A stretch of 64,000 bases of DNA from Leucobacter sp. CX169. GTDB taxonomy: Bacteria > Actinomycetota > Actinomycetes > Actinomycetales > Microbacteriaceae. The notes below the pieces were generated by a model. The model was not told the DNA's origin, did not search any database, and saw only the letters and a list, made by a program, of their open reading frames with translations. Shown piece after piece: positions 48,151 to 56,448 of this stretch (within the stretch, counting starts at the first letter, position 1; every line of letters starts with the position of its first letter). The translations under genes and the position numbers were made by a program. The stretch covers positions 1,178,001 to 1,242,000 of the forward strand of contig NZ_CP071051.1 of assembly GCF_017161405.1 (NCBI RefSeq), written 5' to 3'.

Positions 48151-49376
48151 TGCCGAGCGTCCTGCCCGACGGTATCCCGGCTCCGGAAGATGGCTCGCTG
48201 CCCGCGAGCGTGCTGGCCGGCGCCCGCGAGCGCGCCTTCGGCGTCTACGTGCACGTGCCCTATTGCCGCGTCCGCTGCGGCTACTGCGACTTCAACACTT
48301 ACACTGCGAGCGAGCTGCGCGGCACGACCCAAGAGAGCTACGCCGACGAGGTGCAGCGCGAGCTCGCCCTCGGTGCCGAGGTCCTCCGCCGCGCGGGCCT
48401 GCCCGAGCGCGCCGCCTCCACCGTCTTTTTCGGCGGCGGCACCCCGACGCTGCTGCCCGCGTCCGACCTGGGCAAAATGCTCGGCAGGATCCGGGCCGAG
48501 TGGGGCATTGCCGATGGCGCGGAGGTCACGACCGAGGCGAATCCCGACTCGGTCGACGCCGCGTACCTCGTCGAGCTCAAGGAAGCGGGCTTCACCCGCG
48601 TGAGCTTCGGCATGCAGTCGGCGGTGCCGAGCGTGCTCGCGACCCTCGACCGCACGCACTCGCCCGAGCGGCTTCCGCTCGTGACCAGGTGGGCGCGCGA
48701 GGCCGGCCTCCAGGTGAGCGTCGATCTGATCTACGGCACCCCCGGGGAGACGATCGAGGACTGGGAGCGCTCGCTCGACGCGGCGATCGCGCTCGAGCCC
48801 GATCACCTGTCGGCGTACGCGCTGATCGTCGAGGCCGGCACGAAGCTCGCGGCGCGCATTAAGCGCGGCGAGGTGGCTGCCCCGGACGACGACTTGCACG
48901 CCGAGATGTACGAGCTGGCTGACGCGCGCCTAGGCGCCGCGGGCTTCAGCTGGTACGAGGTGTCGAACTGGGCGAAGGGCCCCGAATTCCGTTCGCGGCA
49001 CAACCTGTCGTACTGGACGGGCGAGGACTGGTGGGGCGCGGGCCCCGGCGCGCACTCCCACGTTGGTGGGGTTCGGTGGTGGAACGTCAAGCACCCGGCG
49101 GCCTACGCCGAGCGGATGGCCCGCGGTGTCTCGCCGGCGCACGCCCGCGAGCTGCTCGATGACGAGGCGCGGCGCACCGAGCGCGTGCTGCTCGAGTCTC
49201 GCATCAGCGACGGGCTGCCCGTGAGCGCCCTCGATGCGGCCGGGCGCCAGGCAGTTGCCGGGCTCATTGCCGATGAACTCGTGGATCCCGCGGCCGCGTT
49301 TGCCGGTCGAGTGGTACCGACGCTGCGTGGGCGCTTGTTGGCGGATATCGTCGTGCATCGCCTCCTCGGTGCTTAG
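48150..49376 (+). CDS. hemW: Radical SAM haem chaperone HemW
   Basis: A 408-residue radical SAM protein. The cluster motif Cys39-x3-Cys43-x2-Cys46 sits in Val-Pro-Tyr-Cys-Arg-Val-Arg-Cys-Gly-Tyr-Cys-Asp-Phe-Asn-Thr. Phe-Phe-Gly-Gly-Gly-Thr-Pro and Glu-Ala-Asn-Pro-Asp-Ser are SAM-binding. The C-terminal HemN domain carries Tyr-Glu-Val-Ser-Asn-Trp-Ala and His-Asn-Leu-Ser-Tyr-Trp. The extra cysteine of true coproporphyrinogen dehydrogenase HemN is replaced (Cys-Asp-Phe), which points to HemW, a haem-transfer protein. Coupled to DUF1990 by a 1-base overlap; hrcA follows with its own control region. Confidence 0.93.
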   Translation: MPSVLPDGIPAPEDGSLPASVLAGARERAFGVYVHVPYCRVRCGYCDFNTYTASELRGTTQESYADEVQRELALGAEVLRRAGLPERAASTVFFGGGTPTLLPASDLGKMLGRIRAEWGIADGAEVTTEANPDSVDAAYLVELKEAGFTRVSFGMQSAVPSVLATLDRTHSPERLPLVTRWAREAGLQVSVDLIYGTPGETIEDWERSLDAAIALEPDHLSAYALIVEAGTKLAARIKRGEVAAPDDDLHAEMYELADARLGAAGFSWYEVSNWAKGPEFRSRHNLSYWTGEDWWGAGPGAHSHVGGVRWWNVKHPAAYAERMARGVSPAHARELLDDEARRTERVLLESRISDGLPVSALDAAGRQAVAGLIADELVDPAAAFAGRVVPTLRGRLLADIVVHRLLGA

Positions 49377-49411
49377 TGGGTGCGCTTCAGCTTTTCTGGG
49401 GAGCTCTGCGC

Positions 49412-49417
49412 TAGGCT
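49412..49417 (+). promoter_or_regulatory. -10 box of hrcA
   Basis: TAGGCT immediately upstream of the CIRCE element, so the operator covers the transcription start. Confidence 0.55.
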
Positions 49418-49418
49418 T

Positions 49419-49445
49419 TTAGCACTCCGGCAACGAGAGTGCCAG
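49419..49445 (+). promoter_or_regulatory. CIRCE operator for HrcA
   Basis: TTAGCACTC, 9 nt, GAGTGCCAG. The first arm equals the consensus and the second matches 7 of 9. HrcA binding here would autoregulate hrcA-dnaJ. Confidence 0.9.
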
Positions 49446-49463
49446 TAATCGAAGGGGGGGCGA

Positions 49464-50501
49464 ATGGTCTCGGAACGCAGCTTGGCTGTGCTGCACGCCA
49501 TCGTGGGCGACTACGTCGTCTCGCACGAGCCCGTTGGTTCGAAGGCATTGGTCGATCGGTACCAGTTCGGCGTCTCGGCGGCGACCATTCGCAACGATAT
49601 GGCCCTACTCGAGGAGGAGGAGCTGATCGCGGCTCCGCACACCTCGTCCGGTCGGGTGCCCACCGACAAGGGGTACCGGCTCTACGTCGATACGCTGCGC
49701 GACCTGCGGCCGCTGAGCCAGGCGCAGCGGACCGCGATTGAGCGCTTTCTTGATGATTCGAGCGACCTTGACGACGCGCTCGCCCGCACGGTTCGCCTGC
49801 TCGCGCAGCTCACCAATCAGGTTGCAGTGGTGCAGTACCCGTCGCTCAAGCGCGCGGTCGTGCGGCATATCGAGCTTGTGGCGGTCGCCGAGGATCGGGT
49901 GTTGTGCGTCCTCATCACGGGGACCGGCGTCGTCGAGCAGCAGATTGCTCGCCTCCCGGGCGCGCAGGTCACCGAGGCCTGGGTGCACGGCGTGCGCGAC
50001 CGGATCACCCCGGCCCTGATCGGGCTGGACATCGAGCAGGCGGCCGGCGCCGCGGCGCGGTTGCTCGCCAGCTGCGACGACTGGGCGAGGCCAGAGGAGG
50101 CCGAGCTCGTCGGCACGGTGCTCGGGGTGCTGATCGGCCAGCTGCAGTCCAACCGCACCGACCGCATCGCGCTCTCGGGGACAGCGAATCTCACGAAGCC
50201 GGGGGAGAGCTTTGGCGGGCTTCCGGCGGTCCTCGAGGCGATTGAGGAGCAGGTGACCCTGCTGCGCCTCTTCGGGGAACTCACGAGCGACGGTCGCGAG
50301 GTCACCGCTTCGATCGGCCGCGAAAACCTGCAGTACGGACTGCCCGACACCGCGGTGATCGCGTCCAGCTACGAGTCGTCCAGCGACTCGGTGTCGCGTA
50401 TCGGGGTGCTTGGCCCCATGCGCATGGATTACGCCGGCAACATGACCGCGGTGCGCGCTGTCGCCCGCTACCTGAACCGGATGCTGGGGAGTGGCACCTA
50501 G
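49464..50501 (+). CDS. hrcA: Heat-inducible transcription repressor HrcA
   Basis: A 345-residue repressor. An N-terminal winged helix (1-75) has Pro-Val-Gly-Ser-Lys and Val-Ser-Ala-Ala-Thr-Ile-Arg-Asn-Asp-Met-Ala-Leu-Leu-Glu and Pro-His-Thr-Ser-Ser-Gly-Arg-Val-Pro-Thr-Asp-Lys-Gly-Tyr-Arg, and the GAF-like core follows. The ATG has a GAAGGGGG ribosome-binding site. HrcA binds CIRCE with help from GroEL. The CIRCE element lies 19 bp upstream of its own start. dnaJ follows after 70 nt. Confidence 0.96.
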   Translation: MVSERSLAVLHAIVGDYVVSHEPVGSKALVDRYQFGVSAATIRNDMALLEEEELIAAPHTSSGRVPTDKGYRLYVDTLRDLRPLSQAQRTAIERFLDDSSDLDDALARTVRLLAQLTNQVAVVQYPSLKRAVVRHIELVAVAEDRVLCVLITGTGVVEQQIARLPGAQVTEAWVHGVRDRITPALIGLDIEQAAGAAARLLASCDDWARPEEAELVGTVLGVLIGQLQSNRTDRIALSGTANLTKPGESFGGLPAVLEAIEEQVTLLRLFGELTSDGREVTASIGRENLQYGLPDTAVIASSYESSSDSVSRIGVLGPMRMDYAGNMTAVRAVARYLNRMLGSGT

Positions 50502-50571
50502 GGCCTTGCCCCGAGAGTCCCCTCTGCATCGTTGAATTGACCGAAACACACACCTGAAGGAGTCGCCAGCA

Positions 50572-51660
50572 GTGGTCGACCATTATGAGACCTTGGGCGT
50601 CGAGCGCGACGCCAGCATCGAGCAGATCAAGAAGGCGTACCGCAAGCTCGCCCGCGAGCTGCACCCCGACGTGAACCCGAGCCCCGAGGCATCCGAGCGG
50701 TTCAAAGCGGTCACTCACGCCTACGATGTGCTCAGTGACCCGCAGGAACGCCAGCAGTACGACATGGGCGGGCAGGGCGGAAACGCCGGAGGCTTCGGCG
50801 ATATCTTCGAGACCTTCTTCGGGGGCGGCTTCGGCGGGCAGCAGGGCCCGCGCTCGCGCACCGAACGCGGGCAGGACGCGCTCATTCGCGTCGATGTCAC
50901 CCTCGAGGACGTCATGTTCGGGGTGCAGCGCGAGCTGTCGGTCGACACCGCGGCGCTGTGTGGCACCTGCAACGGCAGCTGCTGCCAGCCGGGCACCTCG
51001 CCCACCACCTGCGACGTCTGCCACGGCTCCGGTTCGGTCCAGCGCCAGGTCCGTTCGCTGTTCGGCAACGTCGTCACGAACCACCCCTGCGGATCGTGCC
51101 GCGGGCATGGCACGATCATCGAGCACCCCTGCGTGGAGTGCGGCGGGCAGGGACGCGTGCGCGAGCGCCGCACCATCACCGTCGACATCCCCTCGGGCAT
51201 CGAGACGGGCACCCGTATGCAGATGCGCGGCGGCGGCGAGGTCGGCCCCGCGGGTGGCCCGAACGGCGACCTGTTCATCGAGTTCCGCGTGGCCCACCAC
51301 GACGTGTTTAGCCGCGAGGGCGATGACTTGCTCTGCACCCTCGAGGTACAGATGACCGACGCGATCCTCGGCGCCACCGCGACGGTGCCGGGTCTCGACG
51401 GCGACATCTCGCTCGAGATCGCCCCGGGTTCGCAGTCGGGCGACATCATGACGGTCCGCGCCCGCGGTGTGCAGAAGCTCCGCAGCACCGCGCGCGGCGA
51501 CCTCAAGGTGGCCATCCAGGTAATCACCCCGACGAAGCTGAGCTCCCGCGAGCGGGACCTCGTGCACCAGCTTGCCGCGCTCCGCAAGGAAGACGGGCCC
51601 AAGCTCGGCGAGTTCCAGCAGGGACTCTTCGGCAAGATCCGTGACCGCTTCTTCCGCTAG
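50572..51660 (+). CDS. dnaJ: Molecular chaperone DnaJ (DnaJ2 type)
   Basis: A 362-residue J-protein. J domain 1-65 with His-Pro-Asp at 31-33, Gly/Phe region (65-95), zinc domain with four Cys pairs, and two beta-barrel client domains. The first zinc repeat reads Cys-Gly-Thr-Cys-Asn-Gly-Ser-Cys-Cys in place of the usual Cys-x-x-Cys-x-Gly-x-Gly; the other three are standard. It stimulates DnaK. Linkage to hrcA without grpE/dnaK marks the second actinobacterial DnaJ. GTG start with GAAGGAG 9 nt upstream. Confidence 0.95.
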   Translation: MVDHYETLGVERDASIEQIKKAYRKLARELHPDVNPSPEASERFKAVTHAYDVLSDPQERQQYDMGGQGGNAGGFGDIFETFFGGGFGGQQGPRSRTERGQDALIRVDVTLEDVMFGVQRELSVDTAALCGTCNGSCCQPGTSPTTCDVCHGSGSVQRQVRSLFGNVVTNHPCGSCRGHGTIIEHPCVECGGQGRVRERRTITVDIPSGIETGTRMQMRGGGEVGPAGGPNGDLFIEFRVAHHDVFSREGDDLLCTLEVQMTDAILGATATVPGLDGDISLEIAPGSQSGDIMTVRARGVQKLRSTARGDLKVAIQVITPTKLSSRERDLVHQLAALRKEDGPKLGEFQQGLFGKIRDRFFR

Positions 51661-51673
51661 GCCGGAGCTCGAG

Positions 51674-52444
51674 ATGGCGAACCTGTACTTCACCGACACG
51701 GCAAGTGCTTCGGACTTTGCCCCCGGCGGTCTCCTTGAGGTCACCGGGGAAGAAGCGCGCCACGCGGTCGCCGTGAGTCGGCTGCGTGTCGGCGAGCAGA
51801 TCCTGATCGGTGACGGCGCGGGCGTGATCGCGAGCGGTGTCGTCGAGACCGCCGAGAAGAAGCGCTTCACCGTGCGCGTGGCGTCCGTTCGGCGCGAAAA
51901 GCGCCCTGAGCGTCGCGTTGTGCTCGTCCAGGCCCTCGCGAAGGGGGACCGCGCCGAGCGGGCGGTCGAGCAGTCGACCGAGTTCGGTGTCGACGCCATT
52001 GCGCCCTGGGAGTCCGCGTACACGATCTCGCGCTGGCGGGGCAAGGGCACAAACGGCGATGAGAACGTCGCGAAGGGCGTCGCCAAGTGGCAACGCATCG
52101 CGCGCGAGGCGTCCAAGCAGTCGCTGCGCGCGCACATTCCAGAGGTCACCCAGCCGCTGCTCATGGCTGAGTTGTGTGAACTCGCCGCGGGCGAGTCGAA
52201 CGTCGTCGTCCTGCACCCACGGGGCGAGCGCACGCTGAGCTCGTGGGCCGCCGAGATTTCGGGGCAGGATCCGCGCGACATCTACCTCGTGGTCGGCCCC
52301 GAGGGCGGCCTGAGCGACGCCGAGATCGACCGGCTTGCCGGCGCGGGCGCCGAGATCCTGCTGCTGGGATCGACGGTGCTGCGGACGTCGAGCGCGGGAC
52401 CGGCGGCCCTAGCCATCGTGAATGTCGCGCTCGGACGCTGGTAG
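51674..52444 (+). CDS. rsmE: 16S rRNA m3U1498 methyltransferase RsmE
   Basis: A 256-residue SPOUT methyltransferase. N-terminal PUA-like domain with Glu-Glu-Ala-Arg-His-Ala-Val-Ala-Val-Ser-Arg-Leu-Arg; then Leu-Val-Gln-Ala-Leu-Ala-Lys-Gly-Asp-Arg and Glu-Gln-Ser-Thr-Glu-Phe-Gly-Val. The knot carries Val-Val-Gly-Pro-Glu-Gly-Gly-Leu and Leu-Leu-Gly-Ser-Thr-Val-Leu-Arg-Thr-Ser-Ser-Ala-Gly-Pro-Ala. It methylates U1498 of 16S rRNA. ATG with GGAG 6 nt before, 13 nt after dnaJ. Confidence 0.95.
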   Translation: MANLYFTDTASASDFAPGGLLEVTGEEARHAVAVSRLRVGEQILIGDGAGVIASGVVETAEKKRFTVRVASVRREKRPERRVVLVQALAKGDRAERAVEQSTEFGVDAIAPWESAYTISRWRGKGTNGDENVAKGVAKWQRIAREASKQSLRAHIPEVTQPLLMAELCELAAGESNVVVLHPRGERTLSSWAAEISGQDPRDIYLVVGPEGGLSDAEIDRLAGAGAEILLLGSTVLRTSSAGPAALAIVNVALGRW

Positions 52445-52452
52445 CGCGAGCG

Positions 52453-53250
52453 GTGGCGAGGCGACGACGCCGACCGTGGAGCCGTGAGCTGAAGCTCACC
52501 CTCGGGTTCGTCGGGCTCCTCGCGGCGGCTGGCTGGGTCGGCCCCATCTGGGTCTGGTCAGCGGCGCTGGGGCACCCGGAGACGCTGACCTTCGGGCGCG
52601 CGGCGGCGGTGGCGGCGTTCGCCCTGCTCGGGGCGGCCGGCGGGCTGACCTTCGTCTGGTGTACCCAGCGGCAACCGAAGTTTGTCCGGTGCTGGTTCTT
52701 GCTCCTCTCCACGTCGGCGGTCTCCTCGTTTCTCTCGTTTGCGGCGTTCAATCTGGTGGCCGCGAGATTTGGTGCGGGCAGGATCCTGCCGGTCTGCCTG
52801 GCGTTTCTGATCGTGACGATCGTGACGGCGAGCACCGCGGTGCTGGTCGTCACCCGGGCGCGGAGGCCGCCGAGCCGGAAGCGTCGCGTCCGGATCACCT
52901 GGCGGCACTGGCTGAGCTGGGGCGTGCTCGCGGCCATGGGGGCGATGCTCGTGGTCATGGGCGTCGGCCAGTTTGTACCGTCGGCAGAAGCGAATTGCCT
53001 CGTGTCTTCCAATGAGCATATTCGGACTCCGGGAGCGCGCCATGCCGGGTATCAGCAACGCGTCGAGTCGAGCTGCGGCAGCTTTCGCATCTCGAAGGAC
53101 TCCCTCCGAGGGCACTTCTGGGATGTCCAGGTGCGTGAGGCGATCCAGGTTGGCGAGTCCTACGACTTTGCGCTCACCGGCCTCGGTCGACGCAACATCG
53201 TGGCGGCGACCCCGGCGGGAGAGCGGCAGTTTCCCGGGCCCGCGCGATAG
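52453..53250 (+). CDS. Hypothetical membrane protein with extracytoplasmic C-terminus
   Basis: A 265-residue protein that I do not recognise. It has an Arg-rich N-terminus (about 10 residues), three membrane helices between residues 18 and 125, an Arg/Lys-rich cytoplasmic loop (Arg-Arg-Pro-Pro-Ser-Arg-Lys-Arg-Arg), a fourth helix (about 150-172) and an extracytoplasmic tail of about 90 residues with two cysteines. The GTG start 8 nt after rsmE is chosen because the region before it is rsmE. Copy 3 of the palindromic repeat lies inside the gene and encodes Gly-Arg-Ile-Leu-Pro-Val in helix three. Its stop is part of the next gene's -10 box. Confidence 0.6.
   Translation: MARRRRRPWSRELKLTLGFVGLLAAAGWVGPIWVWSAALGHPETLTFGRAAAVAAFALLGAAGGLTFVWCTQRQPKFVRCWFLLLSTSAVSSFLSFAAFNLVAARFGAGRILPVCLAFLIVTIVTASTAVLVVTRARRPPSRKRRVRITWRHWLSWGVLAAMGAMLVVMGVGQFVPSAEANCLVSSNEHIRTPGARHAGYQQRVESSCGSFRISKDSLRGHFWDVQVREAIQVGESYDFALTGLGRRNIVAATPAGERQFPGPAR
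52776..52793 (+). repeat. Dispersed palindromic repeat, copy 3 (inside a gene)
   Basis: GGGCAGGATCCTGCCGGT within the membrane protein gene. A partial copy GGGCAGGATCCTG also occurs near 8560 in the FAD dehydrogenase gene. Confidence 0.75.
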
Positions 53251-53253
53251 ACT
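53248..53253 (+). promoter_or_regulatory. -10 box of leaderless HIT gene
   Basis: TAGACT lies 7 nt before ATG 53261; its TAG is the stop codon of the preceding membrane protein gene. Confidence 0.5.
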
Positions 53254-53260
53254 GGACGGC

Positions 53261-53611
53261 ATGGCAGAAGAGACGGTGTTCGGCAAGATTGTGTCGGGCG
53301 AGATCCCCGTGAAGATCCTTGCGGAGACGGAGCGCGTCATCGCGTTCCCCGACGCCGCTCCGCAGGCACCCGTGCACCTGCTGGTGATCCCGAAGACGAC
53401 CGAGTACGCCAACGTCGCTGAGCTCGCAGCGGGCGATCCGTCGCTGCTCGCCGAGATAGTTACGGTCGCTCAGCGGCTCGCCGCCGAGCACGCAGACGGC
53501 GACTTTCGCATGATCTTTAACTCGGGCGCGAACGCCGGGCAGACGGTCTTCCACGTGCACGCCCACGTGCTCGCCGGCGGGCTCGAAGAACGGAGCCTCG
53601 TTGGGTCGTGA
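53261..53611 (+). CDS. hinT: HIT family nucleotide hydrolase (HinT type)
   Basis: A 116-residue histidine-triad protein. His-Val-His-Ala-His is at 98-102 and Phe-Asn-Ser-Gly-Ala-Asn-Ala-Gly-Gln-Thr-Val-Phe precedes it; Phe-Gly-Lys-Ile and Ile-Pro-Val-Lys-Ile-Leu-Ala-Glu-Thr near the N-terminus are typical. HinT enzymes hydrolyse nucleoside phosphoramidates. Leaderless ATG. The phoH start lies within its last codons. Confidence 0.94.
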   Translation: MAEETVFGKIVSGEIPVKILAETERVIAFPDAAPQAPVHLLVIPKTTEYANVAELAAGDPSLLAEIVTVAQRLAAEHADGDFRMIFNSGANAGQTVFHVHAHVLAGGLEERSLVGS

Positions 53612-54668
53612 CGCCGTCACACCGGGGTCGCACATTGGCGACCCGCTACTCAGTCGCACGCTTCTGCTCACCGGGGTCGACGTGGCGGATTTCCTGGGGC
53701 ACCGCGATCGCCTGATCGCTGAGCTTGAGGCCAACCATCCCGCGGTGGAGTTCCACGTCCGCGACTACGTACTCACCCTGCGCGGCCCCGCCTCCGCGGT
53801 GCGCGCCGCGGAGCGCGTCACCGAACAAATTCTTGAGGTCGCCCGGCGCAGCGGCCCGGTCAACAGCCACGATGTCCGAGAGGTGTCCCGCATGGTCCAT
53901 GAGCACGAGGGGACGAACGCGGCGCAGATGCTGTCGGAGCCGATCCTGACGGTCCGCGGAAAGTCTGTGCGCCCGCAGACCGAGGGCCAGCGCGAGTACA
54001 TCGACGCGATCGACCGGAACACCATCGTGTTCGGCATCGGCCCGGCCGGCACGGGCAAGACCTATCTCGCGATGGCGAAGGCCGTGCAGGCTCTGCAGCG
54101 CCGCGAGGTCGCGAAGATCATCCTGACGCGGCCCGCCGTCGAGGCCGGTGAGCGCCTGGGGTACCTCCCCGGCACGCTCGAGGACAAGATTGACCCGTAC
54201 CTGCGCCCGCTCTTTGACGCAGTCGGGGCGATGATGGACCCGGACCTCGTGCCCCGCTTGCTCGCAAGCGGCACGATTGAGGTCGCCCCGCTTGCGTACA
54301 TGCGCGGGCGCACGCTGAACGAGTCGTTCGTCATTCTCGACGAGGCGCAGAACACGACGCCCGAGCAGATGAAGATGTTCCTCACCCGACTCGGCTTCGG
54401 CTCGAAGATGGTCGTCACCGGTGACATCACCCAGGTCGATCTGCCGCTCGCGGCAAGCGGGTTGCGCGTCGTCACCCGGATCCTGGAGGGTGTCGACGAC
54501 GTGCACTTCACGAACCTCACGAGCGACGACATCGTGCGGCACAGCCTCGTTGGGCGCATCGTCGACGCGTACTCGTCGTACGAGGAAATTGAACAGGCCA
54601 AGCGCTTTGCGCGGCAGAATTCCCAGGCCTCGCCTGACACAGCAGCAACCAAGGAGCGTCCGCGATGA
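53601..54668 (+). CDS. phoH: PhoH family ATPase (PhoH-like protein)
   Basis: A 355-residue P-loop ATPase. A KH-like N-terminal domain (about 15-85) is followed by the helicase-like core with Walker A Gly-Pro-Ala-Gly-Thr-Gly-Lys-Thr (147-154), Thr-Arg-Pro-Ala-Val-Glu-Ala-Gly-Glu, Leu-Asp-Glu-Ala-Gln-Asn and Val-Val-Thr-Gly-Asp-Ile-Thr-Gln-Val-Asp. It probably acts on RNA together with YbeY, its neighbour. The start is TTG 53601, with GGAG 5 nt before it, inside the HIT gene (11-base overlap). The GTG at 53608 is out of frame. Its stop overlaps the ybeY start (ATGA). Confidence 0.93.
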   Translation: MGRDAVTPGSHIGDPLLSRTLLLTGVDVADFLGHRDRLIAELEANHPAVEFHVRDYVLTLRGPASAVRAAERVTEQILEVARRSGPVNSHDVREVSRMVHEHEGTNAAQMLSEPILTVRGKSVRPQTEGQREYIDAIDRNTIVFGIGPAGTGKTYLAMAKAVQALQRREVAKIILTRPAVEAGERLGYLPGTLEDKIDPYLRPLFDAVGAMMDPDLVPRLLASGTIEVAPLAYMRGRTLNESFVILDEAQNTTPEQMKMFLTRLGFGSKMVVTGDITQVDLPLAASGLRVVTRILEGVDDVHFTNLTSDDIVRHSLVGRIVDAYSSYEEIEQAKRFARQNSQASPDTAATKERPR

Positions 54669-55126
54669 GCGTCGAGATCAACAACGAATCCGGCTACGAG
54701 GTCGACGAGGCGGGCCTCCAGCGCCTCGCCACCTTTGCGATGGGCGCGATGCACGTCCACCCCGATACGGACGTCGCGATCCTGCTCGTGGACGAGGCGA
54801 CCATTGAGCAGCTGCACGTGCAATGGATGGATGAGCCCGGCCCGACCGACGTGCTCAGCTTCCCCATGGACGAGTTACGCCCGGGCAGCGCCGACCAGCC
54901 GACCCCGGCGGGCCTCTTAGGTGACATCGTGATCTGCCCGTCGGTTGCCGAGACGCAGGCGGTCGCGGCGGGTCACTCGACGGCGCAGGAGATCAACGTG
55001 CTCCTCACCCACGGGGTGCTTCACCTGCTGGGCTTTGACCACGCGGTGCCCGAGGAAGAGGCCGAGATGTTCGGGCTCCAGCGGGACATTCTGTTGAGCT
55101 TTGCGATGAGCGAGCGGGGCAAGTGA
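54665..55126 (+). CDS. ybeY: Endoribonuclease YbeY
   Basis: A 153-residue zinc endoribonuclease for 16S rRNA 3' processing and ribosome quality control. The metal site is His116-x3-His120-x5-His126 in Leu-Thr-His-Gly-Val-Leu-His-Leu-Leu-Gly-Phe-Asp-His. Asp-Val-Leu-Ser-Phe-Pro-Met and Gly-Asp-Ile-Val-Ile-Cys are conserved. Coupled by 4-base overlaps to phoH and to the CBS protein gene. A standard length for the family. Confidence 0.96.
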   Translation: MSVEINNESGYEVDEAGLQRLATFAMGAMHVHPDTDVAILLVDEATIEQLHVQWMDEPGPTDVLSFPMDELRPGSADQPTPAGLLGDIVICPSVAETQAVAAGHSTAQEINVLLTHGVLHLLGFDHAVPEEEAEMFGLQRDILLSFAMSERGK

Positions 55127-56448
55127 GCGGCGCAGTGCTCGCGCTGCTCGTCACGGCGGCAGTGGTGCTGCTCGCCGTTGGCGGACTGCTCGCGGCGACC
55201 GACGCAGCGCTTTCGGTGCGCTCGCGCGCGCAGCTCATCGCCCTCGCCGACGAACAAGCTGGCAGCGGGCGCGCGATTCGGGCGATCGCCGACGACGAGG
55301 CCTCGCACCTCAACGCGCTCAACTTCGTCCGCGTGATTGCTGAGACGCTCGCTGCCGTGCTGATCACGGTCGTGCTCGCGTACACGATCGAGGAGCTGTG
55401 GGTCACACTCGCGCTCGCGACCCTGATTATGACGGCCGTCACCTACGTCCTCGTCGGTTCAAGCCCCCGCAGCATCGGCACGCACCACCCCGACCAGATC
55501 CTGCGGGCGACCGCCCCGACCGTGCGCGTGCTGCGCATCGTCCTCGGCCCGATCGCGAGCGGGCTGATCCGGCTGGGGGACTGGGTGACTCCGGCCCGCG
55601 GCACCGGCAGCGCGCGCATCCGCGACGAGCAGCAGCTGCTCTCGATGGTCGATCATGCCGCCGAGCAGGAGTTGCTCGAGGAGGACGACCGCGACCTCAT
55701 CCACTCGATCGTCGAGTTCGGGGACACGCTCGTGCGCGAGGTCATGGTGCCCCGCACCGACATGGTGACCATCGACGGCACGGAGACGGTGCGAGAGGCG
55801 TTTGAGCAGCTGCTCACGTCACGCCACTCCCGGATCCCGGTCGTCACGGGCGACGTCGATGACGTTGTGGGCGTCGCGTACCTGCGCGACGTCGCCGGGT
55901 TCGTGCTGCGTCGGCCGGACGAGGCGGACACGACTGCGGTCTCGCGGATTATGAAGCCGGCAGTGTTTGTTCCCGATCTCCAGCGCGGCGACGACCTGCT
56001 GCGCCAGATGCAGCGGGAGGCGAACCACCTGGCGCTCGTGGTGGACGAGTACGGCGGGATCGCCGGGCTGGTGACGCTGGAGGACCTCATCGAGGAGCTC
56101 GTGGGCGACATTAGCGACGAGCACGACCGTGAACAACCGGACGCCGTGCTCGAGCGCGAGGGTGAGTTCCGCGTGAACGCGCGGTTGCCCGTCGACGAGC
56201 TCGGAGAACTCTTCGGCATTGAGCTGGAAGACGACGACGTAGAGTCCGTCGGCGGCTTGGTGGCCAAAGAACTGGGTCGGCTTGCCGAACCAGGGGACAC
56301 GGTCGTCCTCGCCGGGATCGAGCTCACCGCCTTGGAGACAGAACGTAAGACACAGAGGCTGGTGACGGTGCGCGCACGATGGGTGGGCGACGACCAGGCG
56401 AACGGGGACGGCTTTCGGGAGTCCCTGAACTCGGAGGAAAAATCATGA
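55123..56448 (+). CDS. CBS-domain membrane protein, HlyC/CorC type
   Basis: A 441-residue protein: DUF21/CNNM membrane domain (about 1-190, four helices), two CBS domains (about 205-330, Val-Pro-Arg-Thr-Asp-Met in the first, Val-Val-Asp-Glu-Tyr-Gly-Gly-Ile-Ala-Gly-Leu-Val-Thr-Leu-Glu-Asp in the second) and a C-terminal CorC/HlyC transporter-associated domain. Members are linked to Mg2+/Co2+ efflux. The GTG start overlaps ybeY (GTGA) and the stop overlaps era (ATGA). Confidence 0.92.
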   Translation: MSGAVLALLVTAAVVLLAVGGLLAATDAALSVRSRAQLIALADEQAGSGRAIRAIADDEASHLNALNFVRVIAETLAAVLITVVLAYTIEELWVTLALATLIMTAVTYVLVGSSPRSIGTHHPDQILRATAPTVRVLRIVLGPIASGLIRLGDWVTPARGTGSARIRDEQQLLSMVDHAAEQELLEEDDRDLIHSIVEFGDTLVREVMVPRTDMVTIDGTETVREAFEQLLTSRHSRIPVVTGDVDDVVGVAYLRDVAGFVLRRPDEADTTAVSRIMKPAVFVPDLQRGDDLLRQMQREANHLALVVDEYGGIAGLVTLEDLIEELVGDISDEHDREQPDAVLEREGEFRVNARLPVDELGELFGIELEDDDVESVGGLVAKELGRLAEPGDTVVLAGIELTALETERKTQRLVTVRARWVGDDQANGDGFRESLNSEEKS

